Shown in pieces: positions 34,726-43,342 of a stretch of DNA of 64,000 nt. Source of the stretch: Phycisphaerae bacterium (GTDB taxonomy: Bacteria; Planctomycetota; Phycisphaerae; Sedimentisphaerales; Anaerobacaceae); the NCBI GenBank assembly GCA_012744475.1, contig JAAYBV010000041.1, positions 1-64,000 on the forward strand, in the 5' to 3' direction. Each line of letters begins with the position of its first letter. Position 1 is the first letter of the stretch. The notes beneath the pieces were generated by a model. It searched no databases, was not told the origin of the DNA, and saw only the letters and a program-made list of their open reading frames with translations. The translations under genes and the position numbers were made by a program.

Positions 34726-35526
34726 ATGGCAGAGGTTCGAGCATTGGTGTTGCGGGCGGCCGGAGTCAATTGCGACATGGAAACGCAGCACGCGCTGGAG
34801 TTGGCCGGGGCCGAGGCCGACCGCATCCACGTCAACCGATTGATCGAAGACAAGAGTCTGCTGGATCGGTATCACATCCTGGTTTTCCCGGGTGGTTTCA
34901 GCTATGGCGACGACGTCGCCGCCGGGCGGATTCTTGCCAACCAGATCGTGCATCACCTGGCCGACCCGATCCAGCGTTTTATCGACGACGGCAAGCTCGT
35001 GTTGGGCATCTGCAACGGCTTCCAGGTCCTCGTTAAGATGGGCGTCCTGCCGGGCAACGGCGCGTTCAAGCAGGAGCAGGTCACGATCACGTACAACGAC
35101 AGCGGCAAGTTCGAGGACCGCTGGGTTCACCTGCTGCCGCAGACCGACCGCTGCGTTTTCATCGAGCCTCAGCGGCAGATCTACCTGCCCGTCGCGCACG
35201 GTGAGGGCAAGGTCGTCACCGCCGACGCCGCAACGCTGGAGAGACTGAAATCTGAGGGTTATGTCGCCTATAAATACGTTGGCCCGGACGGCGAGGAAGG
35301 CCCCTATCCGATCAATCCGAACGGATCGGTCGAATCCATCGCCGGCCTGACGGACAGCACCGGCCGCGTCCTGGGCCTGATGCCGCACCCCGAGCGGTTC
35401 GTCCGCCGCACGCAGCACCCCCACTGGACCCGGCTCGGCGAAGACCTCGATCCCGACGGCATCAAGATCTTCCGCAACGCCGTGCGCTACGCCCAGGAGA
35501 ACCTGCTCCAGTCCTGCTCGGCGTAG
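34726..35526 (+). CDS. purQ: Phosphoribosylformylglycinamidine synthase glutaminase subunit PurQ
   Basis: 266 residues from an ATG preceded by AGGACAGGAA, 29 nt after purL. It is a class I glutamine amidotransferase: LVFPGGFSYGDDVAAGRILA, nucleophile Cys in VLGICNGFQVLVKMGVLPG, and the His-x-Glu pair in GLMPHPERF. It hydrolyses glutamine and passes ammonia to PurL. PurQ alone is commonly about 225-265 residues, so the length is normal. Confidence 0.93.
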   Translation: MAEVRALVLRAAGVNCDMETQHALELAGAEADRIHVNRLIEDKSLLDRYHILVFPGGFSYGDDVAAGRILANQIVHHLADPIQRFIDDGKLVLGICNGFQVLVKMGVLPGNGAFKQEQVTITYNDSGKFEDRWVHLLPQTDRCVFIEPQRQIYLPVAHGEGKVVTADAATLERLKSEGYVAYKYVGPDGEEGPYPINPNGSVESIAGLTDSTGRVLGLMPHPERFVRRTQHPHWTRLGEDLDPDGIKIFRNAVRYAQENLLQSCSA

Positions 35527-35550
35527 CCAAGAAGGGAGGTCGCGGCGCGC

Positions 35551-37194
35551 TCAATCGTGGCGGTACAGCGTCACGCGAAGGATACGCGGTCGATCGGGAC
35601 CGGCGAACCGGTCGTGGTCGTTCGGCGGTAGCTTCGCCACCCAATGGGCGGCGGTTTCGTCGCCGTTGAGGCATCGCCCCGGAATCCATTCCTCGCCCTC
35701 GTAGACGCCTTCCCAGACCTGGAGAATGCCCGCGTGACGCGGGCCGGGCGTGGCGGGCGAGAAGTTCACCTGGAACCCGTTGCCCGCGACGAGGTACTCA
35801 TCGGGACCGGTGTTGATGATCAGGCCGTACGACATGTCCGCTTGGCCCTTCGCCTGCCTGTTGTAGCGAACGTTCGCGCGGTATTCGCCGATGTCCATCG
35901 TCGCCCCTTCTTCCTCCGCGCTCTGCTGGAGGATCCCCGCCATCTTCGCAGTCCCCTGGTACTTCGTGATCAGCGGCATCAGTTGGCGCAGCAGGTCGTA
36001 GCTCTCGACCAGCGGGTGGTCGGCGTCGATGTCCTCGATGCCGAACGGCGCAAAGCACATCGCATCGTGTTCCGCAATTGCCCAGAAGGCGTTGCGCGCC
36101 GCCTCGGGCCCCTGCCGGGCCTCGGGGATCATCAACGGGTTGCCTGAGCGAACGTAGCTGGCGCAAACCGCTTTGAAATCGGGAAGATAGATGTCAGGTG
36201 CGAGAAAGTCGATCGCGGGGGCGGCCGCACGCCAGATGTCCATCACGCGCGAAACGGGGCCACCGCTCGGGTAGTCGCCCGGCTTCTGCTTGTCATTCTG
36301 CACCAGCCAGGCATTGGCGTACATGGGCAGTGCGTACTCGGCCTTGCCCGCCTCGGCGATTCTGCCGATGTAGCGCGCCATGTGCCAGGCCATGAACACC
36401 TCGTCCGTCCAGACGCTGTCGCCGAAAACCTCCGTCCACGTTCCCGTGTCTTTATGACCCGTCGAGGCCCACAGTTCGTTGACCTCGGCAAGCAGGCTGT
36501 CCTTGTGTTCTGTGAGATAGTCGATCAGCTCGCGAGGCACCGGCGAACGAAAGGCCGCCTCCGCAGCGGCACTGTGATCCCGCGATTCCGGCATCAACCC
36601 GACCTCGTTCTCCACCTGGGTCATGACAACCGTGTGCTCATCCGAATCGACCTCGCGAAGGTACCGCATCAGAGCGGCAAAGGCATTCGCGTCCGCCTGG
36701 CAGGACGCCTCGTGGAAGGGAGAAAGCACGAGCTCGTTGTCGCCGTTCCTGCTCTGGGCGCGCGGGAAGCGCAAGAGGTCTTTCTTCACCCAGGTCGGGA
36801 TGTAGCTCGAAACCCCGTTCTTCCAACTGCCGAACCAGAGCACCACCAGCTTGAGGTCGTGCTCGCGGGCGCCTTCGAGCAGGCCATCGACCAGGGAGAA
36901 GTCGAACTGTCCTTCCGCCGGCTCGACCAGCTCCCACGTGACTGTCGCCAGCACCGTGTTGAGATTCAGGGCGACGAGCTTGTCCCACATCGGCTCCATG
37001 TACTCCAGGCTGGACGCGCTGGAGTTGTGCAATTCACCGGCCAGCATTACGAAGGGTTCGCCGTCGACGATGAGCTGGGTCGCCGTGCCCTGTCGGGCCA
37101 GATGGGGAATGTCTTCGGCGCGGATGGTCAGCGTCTCGGACATCGCGAGAAGCAGAACCACTGAGGCTCGTTTCAAGAAGGCTCTCTGGTGCAT
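35551..37194 (-). CDS. GH42/GH35-type beta-galactosidase-like hydrolase (DUF5597)
   Basis: 547 residues, with AGGGAG seven bases before the ATG and a signal peptide (MHQRAFLKRASVVLLLAMSE). A TIM barrel follows: FVMLAGELHNSSASSLEYME, LNTVLATVTWELVEPAEGQF, VMTQVENEVGLM (likely acid/base E197), APDIYLPDF, LMIPEARQG (likely nucleophile E358). The C-terminal 100 residues are a beta-sandwich of the DUF5597 type. Retaining exo-glycosidase activity on beta-galactosides is inferred from the fold; the specificity is open. It converges with purQ. Confidence 0.82.
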   Translation of the reverse strand: MHQRAFLKRASVVLLLAMSETLTIRAEDIPHLARQGTATQLIVDGEPFVMLAGELHNSSASSLEYMEPMWDKLVALNLNTVLATVTWELVEPAEGQFDFSLVDGLLEGAREHDLKLVVLWFGSWKNGVSSYIPTWVKKDLLRFPRAQSRNGDNELVLSPFHEASCQADANAFAALMRYLREVDSDEHTVVMTQVENEVGLMPESRDHSAAAEAAFRSPVPRELIDYLTEHKDSLLAEVNELWASTGHKDTGTWTEVFGDSVWTDEVFMAWHMARYIGRIAEAGKAEYALPMYANAWLVQNDKQKPGDYPSGGPVSRVMDIWRAAAPAIDFLAPDIYLPDFKAVCASYVRSGNPLMIPEARQGPEAARNAFWAIAEHDAMCFAPFGIEDIDADHPLVESYDLLRQLMPLITKYQGTAKMAGILQQSAEEEGATMDIGEYRANVRYNRQAKGQADMSYGLIINTGPDEYLVAGNGFQVNFSPATPGPRHAGILQVWEGVYEGEEWIPGRCLNGDETAAHWVAKLPPNDHDRFAGPDRPRILRVTLYRHD

Positions 37195-37249
37195 TGCTTC
37201 ACTCCCTGAATCATGTTGCAGACTTTTGCCCTCGCTGACTCGGAGGTCG

Positions 37250-37786
37250 TCAGGTCAGCATTTGTCTCAGTCGACTTGTAAGCTCATTCAAAGGTTCGCC
37301 CGGCGGCACATCCGGCCTGTCTGGCAGCACTCTCTGCATCCGGCGCTGCAAACCAGGCTCAATGTCGCCTGCGCCGTCCAACAATTCGTACACAGGGACG
37401 CAGACAAAAGGACGCGCCAGGTCCGGGTGTGGCAGACAAACCGTCCCGTCGTCCCGGGCGAGATCGCCGCAGAGCACCAGATCGAGATCGATCGTACGCG
37501 GCGCGAACTTGTCGGCGCCGCGCCGGCGGCCCAATTCCTCCTCGATCGGCCTGAGTAACTCGTCCCGAATCTGCGTGGGACTCAGGGCCGTGTCGATCCG
37601 CCAAACCCCATTGATGAATTCGGGCTGGTCCGGCCGGCCGACAGGCTCGGTCCGGTAGAAGGTGGAGGAACCGGTCACACGTACCCGGCTTCGCAGAAAC
37701 TCCAGGGCCGCCACGATATTCGACTCGGGCTGAATGTTCGAACCGACGCTGATAAAGGCAACGGACAGTCCCTGGGTATCATACAT
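37250..37786 (-). CDS. folK: 2-amino-4-hydroxy-6-hydroxymethyldihydropteridine pyrophosphokinase
   Basis: 178 residues. FolK motifs are FISVGSNIQPESNIVAALEF, SSTFYRTEPVGRPDQPEFIN, LRPIEEELGRRRGADKFAPR, TIDLDLVLCGD and LPHPDLARPFVCVPVYEL. It pyrophosphorylates 6-hydroxymethyl-dihydropterin in folate synthesis. The start overlaps the folB stop by 8 nt (ATGTATGA), implying coupled translation in a folM-folB-folK operon. Confidence 0.92.
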   Translation of the reverse strand: MYDTQGLSVAFISVGSNIQPESNIVAALEFLRSRVRVTGSSTFYRTEPVGRPDQPEFINGVWRIDTALSPTQIRDELLRPIEEELGRRRGADKFAPRTIDLDLVLCGDLARDDGTVCLPHPDLARPFVCVPVYELLDGAGDIEPGLQRRMQRVLPDRPDVPPGEPLNELTSRLRQMLT

Positions 37787-38171
37787 CACAGGTTCGCCTG
37801 TCTCTGACGATGCGTACGCTGACGGTTCGAGCGAAACGTAGCGCGCCCGGCTTTTCCACGGTGACCGCGACGCGCTCGACCCGGTCGCGGCGCACGCAGA
37901 TGTCCGCGATACTCTGCGCGAGGGCCTCGATGAGCCGGAATTGCGACCGCTCGACCGCCTCCAGGATGTCTTTCTTGAGGGCCTTGTAGTCCACCGTGTC
38001 TTCGATGGCGTCGCTACTCCCGGCGGCGCGGAGGTCCGCAAACAGCACGATCTGTGCGATGATGTCCTGCTTCTCGCGTCGCTCATCCTCTCCGACGCCG
38101 ACGATGCAGCGGAATCGCAGATCGTCGATCGCAATCTGGTCGAGGGGTAGCGGCTCGGGTCCGTCAGTCAT
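37779..38171 (-). CDS. folB: Dihydroneopterin aldolase
   Basis: 130 residues with the T-fold pattern of FolB: IAIDDLRFRCIVGVGEDERR, VDYKALKKDILEAVERSQFR, LIEALAQSIADICVRRDRVE, VTVEKPGALRFARTVSV. It cleaves dihydroneopterin to 6-hydroxymethyl-dihydropterin and glycolaldehyde, the substrate for FolK. Its start overlaps the upstream SDR gene by 8 nt (ATGACTGA). Confidence 0.9.
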   Translation of the reverse strand: MTDGPEPLPLDQIAIDDLRFRCIVGVGEDERREKQDIIAQIVLFADLRAAGSSDAIEDTVDYKALKKDILEAVERSQFRLIEALAQSIADICVRRDRVERVAVTVEKPGALRFARTVSVRIVRDRRTCDV

Positions 38172-38919
38172 ACATGTGTCCCTTCATGTGGTACCCGCCG
38201 TCGACGTAGATCACCTGCCCGGTGATGAAGCGGCTGCGAAGCAGGAAGAGCACCGCGTCCGTCACCTGGGCGGGATCGCCGTAGCGGTTGAGCGGATTGC
38301 AGTGGGCCAGTTTCTGGAGGTAGCTTTCATCCTCTCCGGCTGGCGGCAGAATCAGTCCGGGGGCCACCGCATTGACCGCGATCCCTGGCGCCAACTCCAG
38401 GGCCAGCATCCGCGTCAGCGTCAGCAACACGCGCTTGCTGATGTGGTATGCCGCGTGCTGGCGGTCGTACACCGTGACACGGGTGTCGAGCATGTTGACG
38501 ATCGAGCCGCCTCGGTTCTGTCGGGCCAGGGTGCGAGCCAGGATCAGGGGGGCTGTCGCGTGGAGACGCAGGTTCGCTTCGAGCGACTGCGCGGAGGCCT
38601 CCCAAAGGGTCTCCTTCTCGAACGTCGAGGCGCTGTTGATGAGGATGTCGATCGGCCCGGCGTCCTGCGTGGCGCGGTCGAAGAGGCTCTCGGTCTGTCC
38701 TGCGTCCGAAAGGTCGCCCGGAACGGACCAGGCAGAGACTCCGAGGCCACGAATCTCCTCACACAGTGAGGCCGCGTCTTCTGCGGAGCGGTTGTAGTGG
38801 ACGACGACGTTGGCGCCCTGCTGCGCCAGCGCCAGCGCGATAACCCTGCCGAGCCGCCTGGCCGCACCGGTGACCAGGGCTGTTTTGCCTGCCAGAGATG
38901 TGCTGGAATCGTCCATCAT
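38164..38919 (-). CDS. folM: Short-chain dehydrogenase, FolM/pteridine reductase-like
   Basis: 251 residues. The NADPH motif TGAARRLGR has the extra Arg typical of pteridine reductases and FolM. The other SDR motifs are NSAS, the catalytic YHISK (Tyr-x3-Lys) and VNAVAPGLILPP. It likely reduces dihydropteridines to the tetrahydro form (dihydromonapterin or folate reduction). Position at the head of folB-folK supports a pterin substrate. The start at 38919 was chosen because the ATG at 38949 would overlap the putative -10 box. Confidence 0.82.
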   Translation of the reverse strand: MMDDSSTSLAGKTALVTGAARRLGRVIALALAQQGANVVVHYNRSAEDAASLCEEIRGLGVSAWSVPGDLSDAGQTESLFDRATQDAGPIDILINSASTFEKETLWEASAQSLEANLRLHATAPLILARTLARQNRGGSIVNMLDTRVTVYDRQHAAYHISKRVLLTLTRMLALELAPGIAVNAVAPGLILPPAGEDESYLQKLAHCNPLNRYGDPAQVTDAVLFLLRSRFITGQVIYVDGGYHMKGHMYD

Positions 38920-38947
38920 TGTCCAATCATCCAGACGCAATGCGGTC

Positions 38948-38976
38948 ATTCTACCAGAAGCCCTTCCGACTGAAAA
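38948..38976 (-). promoter_or_regulatory. Promoter of the folM-folB-folK operon
   Basis: On the minus strand: TTTTCA (38976-38971), 17 bp and TAGAAT (38953-38948), divergent from the truB promoter 30 bp away. Confidence 0.35.
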
Positions 38977-39006
38977 GGATCGATCGGATCGGCAAAACCG
39001 TCGAGG

Positions 39007-39035
39007 TTGACCCTGCCGGGTGGTCCGCCTACAAT
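39007..39035 (+). promoter_or_regulatory. truB promoter, probably giving a leaderless transcript
   Basis: TTGACC (39007-39012), 17 bp and TACAAT (39030-39035). Only 8 nt separate it from the ATG at 39044 and there is no Shine-Dalgarno, so transcription should begin at or next to the start codon. Confidence 0.55.
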
Positions 39036-39043
39036 AGTCCGCC

Positions 39044-39727
39044 ATGCCGACAGACATTCCGACCGAAGGGATCTTTGCCGTTTACAAAGAACGCGGAATG
39101 ACGTCACACGACGTTGTCGACGCAGTACGCCGAGCCACCGGCGAGAGGCGCGTCGGCCACGCCGGCACGCTCGATCCGCTGGCCAAAGGCGTGCTGGTCG
39201 TCGGCGTCGGACGCGCCGCGACTCGCCTGCTCGGCCGGCTCACGGAAAAAGACAAGGAATACGTTACGCGGATCCACCTGGGCGTCCGCAGCACGACCGA
39301 TGACGGGGAAGGCAAAAAAGAGGAAGTCCCGGTGGACGAGATTCCCAGCGAAGACGACGTCCGCGCATCGCTGCACAGGTTCAGCGGAGTGATCTCGCAG
39401 CGACCTTGCGCCTTCTCGGCGCTTAAGCTCCAGGGCCGACCCGCTTATCGTCTGGCTCGCAAGAACCACGACCTTGAATTGGCCCCCCGACAGGTTGAGG
39501 TCAAGGAAATCGAGTTGCTGGCGTACAAATGGCCCTGGGTGGACGTGCGAATGGTGACGGGGCCGGGCGTCTATGTCCGCGCCATTGCGCGCGATCTGGG
39601 TGAGACCCTCGGCACCGGCGGGTACGTGGAAGAGCTGGAGCGGACTCGCGTGGGCCCGTACACGGCCGATCAGGCCGTGCGCGTGTGCGACCTGCGTAGG
39701 GGCGGCCCGTTGACGCAGTCGCCGTGA
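39044..39727 (+). CDS. truB: tRNA pseudouridine-55 synthase
   Basis: 227 residues with the TruB catalytic signature GHAGTLDPLAKGVLVVGVG (nucleophile D44), DKEYVTRIHLGVRSTTDDGE, QRPCAFSALKLQGRPAYRLA and CGSGTYIRSLA-like GPGVYVRAIARDLGE. It isomerises U55 in the T-loop of tRNAs. It is shorter than enterobacterial TruB (about 314) because the C-terminal PUA-like part is missing, a common bacterial variant. It converges with the iorA operon. Confidence 0.92.
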   Translation: MPTDIPTEGIFAVYKERGMTSHDVVDAVRRATGERRVGHAGTLDPLAKGVLVVGVGRAATRLLGRLTEKDKEYVTRIHLGVRSTTDDGEGKKEEVPVDEIPSEDDVRASLHRFSGVISQRPCAFSALKLQGRPAYRLARKNHDLELAPRQVEVKEIELLAYKWPWVDVRMVTGPGVYVRAIARDLGETLGTGGYVEELERTRVGPYTADQAVRVCDLRRGGPLTQSP

Positions 39728-39759
39728 TCTGCGGGCGGCGTGCGGCGCCGACACGCACG

Positions 39760-40194
39760 TCAAAGGCTGTAGAGTTCCTCGTCCTGGAGGACGGTGAAAC
39801 CGGCAGCCGCAACGATTTCCTGGGCCTTCATCAACTGCGGCTGGTCGATCTCCATGCAGCAGACGCCCGTCTTGTGCGGCTGGAGCACGAAGCCATAGGC
39901 GTCGATGACGTTGATGTTGTGCTCGGCCAGAGCGGAGGTCAGCCGATGGAAGTTGCCCGGCTGGTCCGGCACGGAGATCGCAAGAATGTCCTTCAACGCA
40001 CACGCACAGCCCAGTTCCGCCAGCGCCAGATACGCGTCGTTGGGCCGGTCCACGATCAGCCGCAAGAGCCCGTAATCACCCCGGTCCTGGATGGTGAAGG
40101 CGCGGATGTCAATGTTGCTCCGGTGAAGGTTCTGCGTGATCGTCTTGAGCCGCCCGGCGCGGTTCTCCACGAAGATCGTCAGTTGCTTGGCCAT
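39760..40194 (-). CDS. Tandem ACT-domain protein (copy 1)
   Basis: 144 residues, with GAGGGA before the ATG. Two ACT domains: QLTIFVENRAGRLKTITQNL at 4-23 onward, and AISVPDQPGNFHRLTSALAE from about 72. ACT pairs bind amino acids and related effectors. It is the last gene of the iorA-iorB-paaK-ACT-paaK-ACT operon, 10 nt after paaK. It is paralogous to 41600-42031. A role as amino-acid sensor or regulator for the adjacent CoA ligase is inferred from this recurring pairing. Confidence 0.85.
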   Translation of the reverse strand: MAKQLTIFVENRAGRLKTITQNLHRSNIDIRAFTIQDRGDYGLLRLIVDRPNDAYLALAELGCACALKDILAISVPDQPGNFHRLTSALAEHNINVIDAYGFVLQPHKTGVCCMEIDQPQLMKAQEIVAAAGFTVLQDEELYSL

Positions 40195-40204
40195 AGTCGA
40201 TCCC

Positions 40205-41515
40205 TCAGTCTTTGGGTCGCTCGTCGACGACACGCTTGGCTTTGCCCTCCGAAACCGGCAGCGAGCCTGGCTCGTGCAGTTCCACGTTCGGGCTGATCAC
40301 GATGGATGAACGCAACTCCTCGCGGATGCGCGCCCGCAGCGCTTCGAGCTTGGCGACGTCGCCGAGAAACAGCTTGGGATAGATCTCCACCTTCACCGTC
40401 AGGCGATCGAGCGCCCCCTTCTTGTCGACGTGGATCTGGTAGTTGGTCGCCACTTCGGGGACCTTCATGATCTTCTCTTCGATCTGGGACGGGAAGACGT
40501 TGACTCCATTGATGATCAACATGTCGTCGGTGCGTCCGAGAATGCGCGAGAGCCGCCGATGGGTCCGGCCGCACTCGCATGGCTCGGGATGCAGAAAGGC
40601 CAGATCCCGCGTGCGATACCGCAGGATCGGCATGGCCCGGCGGATCAGGTTGGTCAGCACCACTTCGCCTTCCTGGCCGTCCTCTACGTTGCGGCCTGTG
40701 GTTGGGTCGATGATCTCGACGATATAGGCGTCTTCCCAGAGGTGCATGTCTTTGCGACAGACACACTCGAAGGCTACACCCGGACCGTTCAGCTCGCTCA
40801 GACCGTAGGAATTGAAGGCCTGAATGTGCAGCAGGTCGTCGATCTTCCGCCGCGTATTCTCCGAGTGCGGCTCGGCGCCGATGAACGCTCGCCTCAAGGC
40901 CAGATCGCCCGCCTTGACGCCTTCGGCCTCGAACTGCGAGTGGATGTGCAACAGATAGCTCGGGGTCACATGCAGGATGGTCGTCTGGAAGTCCTTCATC
41001 GTCTGTATCTGGCGCTTTGTGTTGCCGCCGCCGATGGGAATCACCGCCATGCCGACGCGTTCGGCCCCGTAGTGAAGCCCCAGCCCCCCGGTGAACAGGC
41101 CATAGCTCATCATGTTCTGAAAGATGTCCTGTGCCGAAGCCCCGGTGGCGACAATGCTCCTGGCCAGCAGATCGGTCCAACGGTCCACGTCGTCGCGGGT
41201 GTAATAGATGACCGTCGGTATGCCGGTGGTGCCGGAGGAAGAGTGGATTCGGACGACCTCGGTCATCTCCACAGCCAGCAGGCCCTTGGGAAAACTTCGC
41301 CTCAGGTCGTCTTTGGTCGTGAACGGGATGCGTTCGAGGTCCCGAAAGCCCCTGATGTCTTCGGGACTCCGGATGCCGACGGAAGAGAGCTTCTTGTTGT
41401 AGAAAGGTGTTTTGAGGGCCCACGAAACCATGTCCCGCAGGCGCTCCAACTGGATCGCTTGGAGCGAGGCGCGGTCCAGTGTCTCAATCTCTTTGCTCCA
41501 GAATGGTATGTCCAT
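40205..41515 (-). CDS. paaK: Phenylacetate-CoA ligase family protein (copy 1)
   Basis: 436 residues of the adenylate-forming PaaK family. The AMP loop is IHSSSGTTGIPTVIYYT. Other signatures are SYGLFTGGLGLHYGAERVGM, FNSYGLSELNGPGVAFEC, ILRYRTRDLAFLHPEPCECG, LGRTDDMLIINGVNVFPSQI and the C-terminal PaaK_C domain. It activates an aryl-acetate to its CoA thioester, or can run in reverse to make ATP when fed by the upstream ferredoxin oxidoreductase. It is about 50 percent similar to the copy at 42041 (visual estimate); the pair plus ACT genes look like a duplicated module. Confidence 0.88.
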   Translation of the reverse strand: MDIPFWSKEIETLDRASLQAIQLERLRDMVSWALKTPFYNKKLSSVGIRSPEDIRGFRDLERIPFTTKDDLRRSFPKGLLAVEMTEVVRIHSSSGTTGIPTVIYYTRDDVDRWTDLLARSIVATGASAQDIFQNMMSYGLFTGGLGLHYGAERVGMAVIPIGGGNTKRQIQTMKDFQTTILHVTPSYLLHIHSQFEAEGVKAGDLALRRAFIGAEPHSENTRRKIDDLLHIQAFNSYGLSELNGPGVAFECVCRKDMHLWEDAYIVEIIDPTTGRNVEDGQEGEVVLTNLIRRAMPILRYRTRDLAFLHPEPCECGRTHRRLSRILGRTDDMLIINGVNVFPSQIEEKIMKVPEVATNYQIHVDKKGALDRLTVKVEIYPKLFLGDVAKLEALRARIREELRSSIVISPNVELHEPGSLPVSEGKAKRVVDERPKD

Positions 41516-41599
41516 CTGCCGGCTCGGTCTCGAAAAGGTGCGGTTGCGGCCCGGACCGCAAATCGCGATGCCAACCTGGTGGTGACGGTCGTCCTGCGG

Positions 41600-42031
41600 C
41601 TACAGCCCCTCGATCTCCTGCTTGGTCACAATGGAGATGCTGTGCTTGGCGAGGACCTGCTGCGCAACGTCGGTGTCTTCAAAGCGAAAGACCAGAAGGG
41701 CTTTGTCGCTGTGCTTCTCGACGAATCCGTACATGTATTCGACGTTAACGTCGTTGTCCGCAAAAACCTTCAGGACGGCGGCCAGCCCCCCGGGGGTGTC
41801 CGGGACCTCGACGGCCACCACGTCGGTGAAGTTGGCCACGAAGCCATGCTCGCGCAGGAGCTTGACGGCCGCGTCGCACTTGTCCACGACCATCCGCAGG
41901 ACGCCGAAACTCTCCGTCTCCGCGATGGTCAGCGCGCGGATGTTCACGTGGTGGGCGCCCAGAAGGGAACACACGTCGTACAGCCTTCCCTTGCGGTTTT
42001 CGAGAAACACCGATATCTGCGTGATCTTCAT
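41600..42031 (-). CDS. Tandem ACT-domain protein (copy 2)
   Basis: 143 residues with two ACT domains: ITQISVFLENRKGRLYDVCS and, from about 72, VAVEVPDTPGGLAAVLKVFA. It starts nine nt after the phenylacetate-CoA ligase at 42041 and is its usual partner. It is related to the ACT protein at 39760 by similar length and motif order. It probably binds an aromatic amino acid or acid; no DNA-binding or catalytic domain is present. Confidence 0.85.
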   Translation of the reverse strand: MKITQISVFLENRKGRLYDVCSLLGAHHVNIRALTIAETESFGVLRMVVDKCDAAVKLLREHGFVANFTDVVAVEVPDTPGGLAAVLKVFADNDVNVEYMYGFVEKHSDKALLVFRFEDTDVAQQVLAKHSISIVTKQEIEGL

Positions 42032-42040
42032 GGTGAACCC

Positions 42041-43342
42041 CTATAACGTTCGCTTGTCCACGATTCTCTGCGACTTGCCCATGCTCCGTTCGATCGTCTT
42101 CGGCTCGACGAGCGTCACTTTGACGCCGATCGACAGGACGTTCTGGATCTCCTTGCGGATTCTCTCACGCAGCTCGCTGAGGTGCCGAATCTCATCGGAG
42201 AAGAACCTCTGTTCCACTTCCACAAGCACCTCGACTTCGTCGAGCTGTCGGGCCTTTCGGTCTACCACGATCTGGTAATGGGGCTGTGTGCCCTCGATGC
42301 CGACCAGGACGTGCTCGATCTGGGACGGGAAGACATTGATGCCGCGAACGACGATCATGTCGTCCGTGCGGCCCTTGATCTTGCTGATTCTCGGGCTGGT
42401 CCGGCCGCAGCGGCATTTGTCGTAGCGGATGCTCACGATGTCGCGCGTGCGGTAGCGGATCAGAGGAATCCCCTGCTTGGTCAGCGTGGTGATCGTCAGT
42501 TCGCCGTCCTGGCCTTCCGGCACCTCCTCGCCGGTGGCCGGATCGATGACCTCCGGGTAGAACACGTCGCTGAAGATGTGCAGCCCGTCCTTGTGCTGGC
42601 ACTCCTGGGCGACGCCGGGACCGATGATCTCGGACAGACCGTACACATCCGTCGCCAGCATGTTCCAGGCCGCTTCGATCTCCCGCCGCATCGATTCGCT
42701 CCAGGGCTCGGCGCCGAAGATGCCGATCTTCCAGTTGCCCTGGGTTGGGTCGATCCCCAGCTCTTTGGCCTCCTCGGCCATGTAGAGAGCGTAACTGGGC
42801 GTGCATCCGAGAATCCTGGGTTTGAAGTCCTGCATGATCTTGAGCTGGCGCGCCGTCTGGCCCGAGGAGGTCGGGATGATGCGCAGGCCCATTTCCAGGG
42901 CGCCGTAGTGGAACCCCAGTCCGCCGGTGAAGAGACCGTATCCGTAGGCGATCTGGATCGTGTCGCCCGGCTCGGCGCCCGCGCAGCACAGGACGCGGGC
43001 CATGACATCGCCCCACAGCTTCAGGTCGTCCTTCGTATAGCCGACGAGGGTGGGATTGCCCGTGGTGCCGCTGGAGACGTGGATCTCGTGGATCTGATCC
43101 TGCGACGCCGAGAACAGCCCGTACGGATAGTAGTCCCGCATGTCCTCCTTGGTCGTGAAGGGCAGCTTCTTGATGTCGTCGATGGATTGGATGGCGTCGG
43201 GGTTGACACCCGCGGCATCGATCTTCTGTTTGTAGACGGGACAGTTGCGGCAGATGTAGGGGATGAGCTTCTTGAGGTGGTGCGATTGCAGGGCCTTGAG
43301 CCCCGCCAAATCCAAACATTCGACGTCCTTTTTCCAGATCAT
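42041..43342 (-). CDS. paaK: Phenylacetate-CoA ligase family protein (copy 2)
   Basis: 433 residues. Adenylation motifs are IHVSSGTTGNPTLVGYT, AYGYGLFTGGLGFHYGALEM, VYGLSEIIGPGVAQECQ, LIRYRTRDIVSIRYDKCRCG and IKGRTDDMIVVRGINVFPSQ. The start overlaps the iorB stop (ATGA), so it is translationally tied to the oxidoreductase. Arylacetyl-CoA made by IorAB could be turned into free acid plus ATP here, or exogenous acids activated. Confidence 0.88.
   Translation of the reverse strand: MIWKKDVECLDLAGLKALQSHHLKKLIPYICRNCPVYKQKIDAAGVNPDAIQSIDDIKKLPFTTKEDMRDYYPYGLFSASQDQIHEIHVSSGTTGNPTLVGYTKDDLKLWGDVMARVLCCAGAEPGDTIQIAYGYGLFTGGLGFHYGALEMGLRIIPTSSGQTARQLKIMQDFKPRILGCTPSYALYMAEEAKELGIDPTQGNWKIGIFGAEPWSESMRREIEAAWNMLATDVYGLSEIIGPGVAQECQHKDGLHIFSDVFYPEVIDPATGEEVPEGQDGELTITTLTKQGIPLIRYRTRDIVSIRYDKCRCGRTSPRISKIKGRTDDMIVVRGINVFPSQIEHVLVGIEGTQPHYQIVVDRKARQLDEVEVLVEVEQRFFSDEIRHLSELRERIRKEIQNVLSIGVKVTLVEPKTIERSMGKSQRIVDKRTL

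Noticed and set aside
37786-38134. N-terminal extension of folK to 38134
   Set aside because: The extra residues are Ser/Arg-rich antisense-like sequence within folB in another frame; the ATG at 37786 overlaps the folB stop in operon style.
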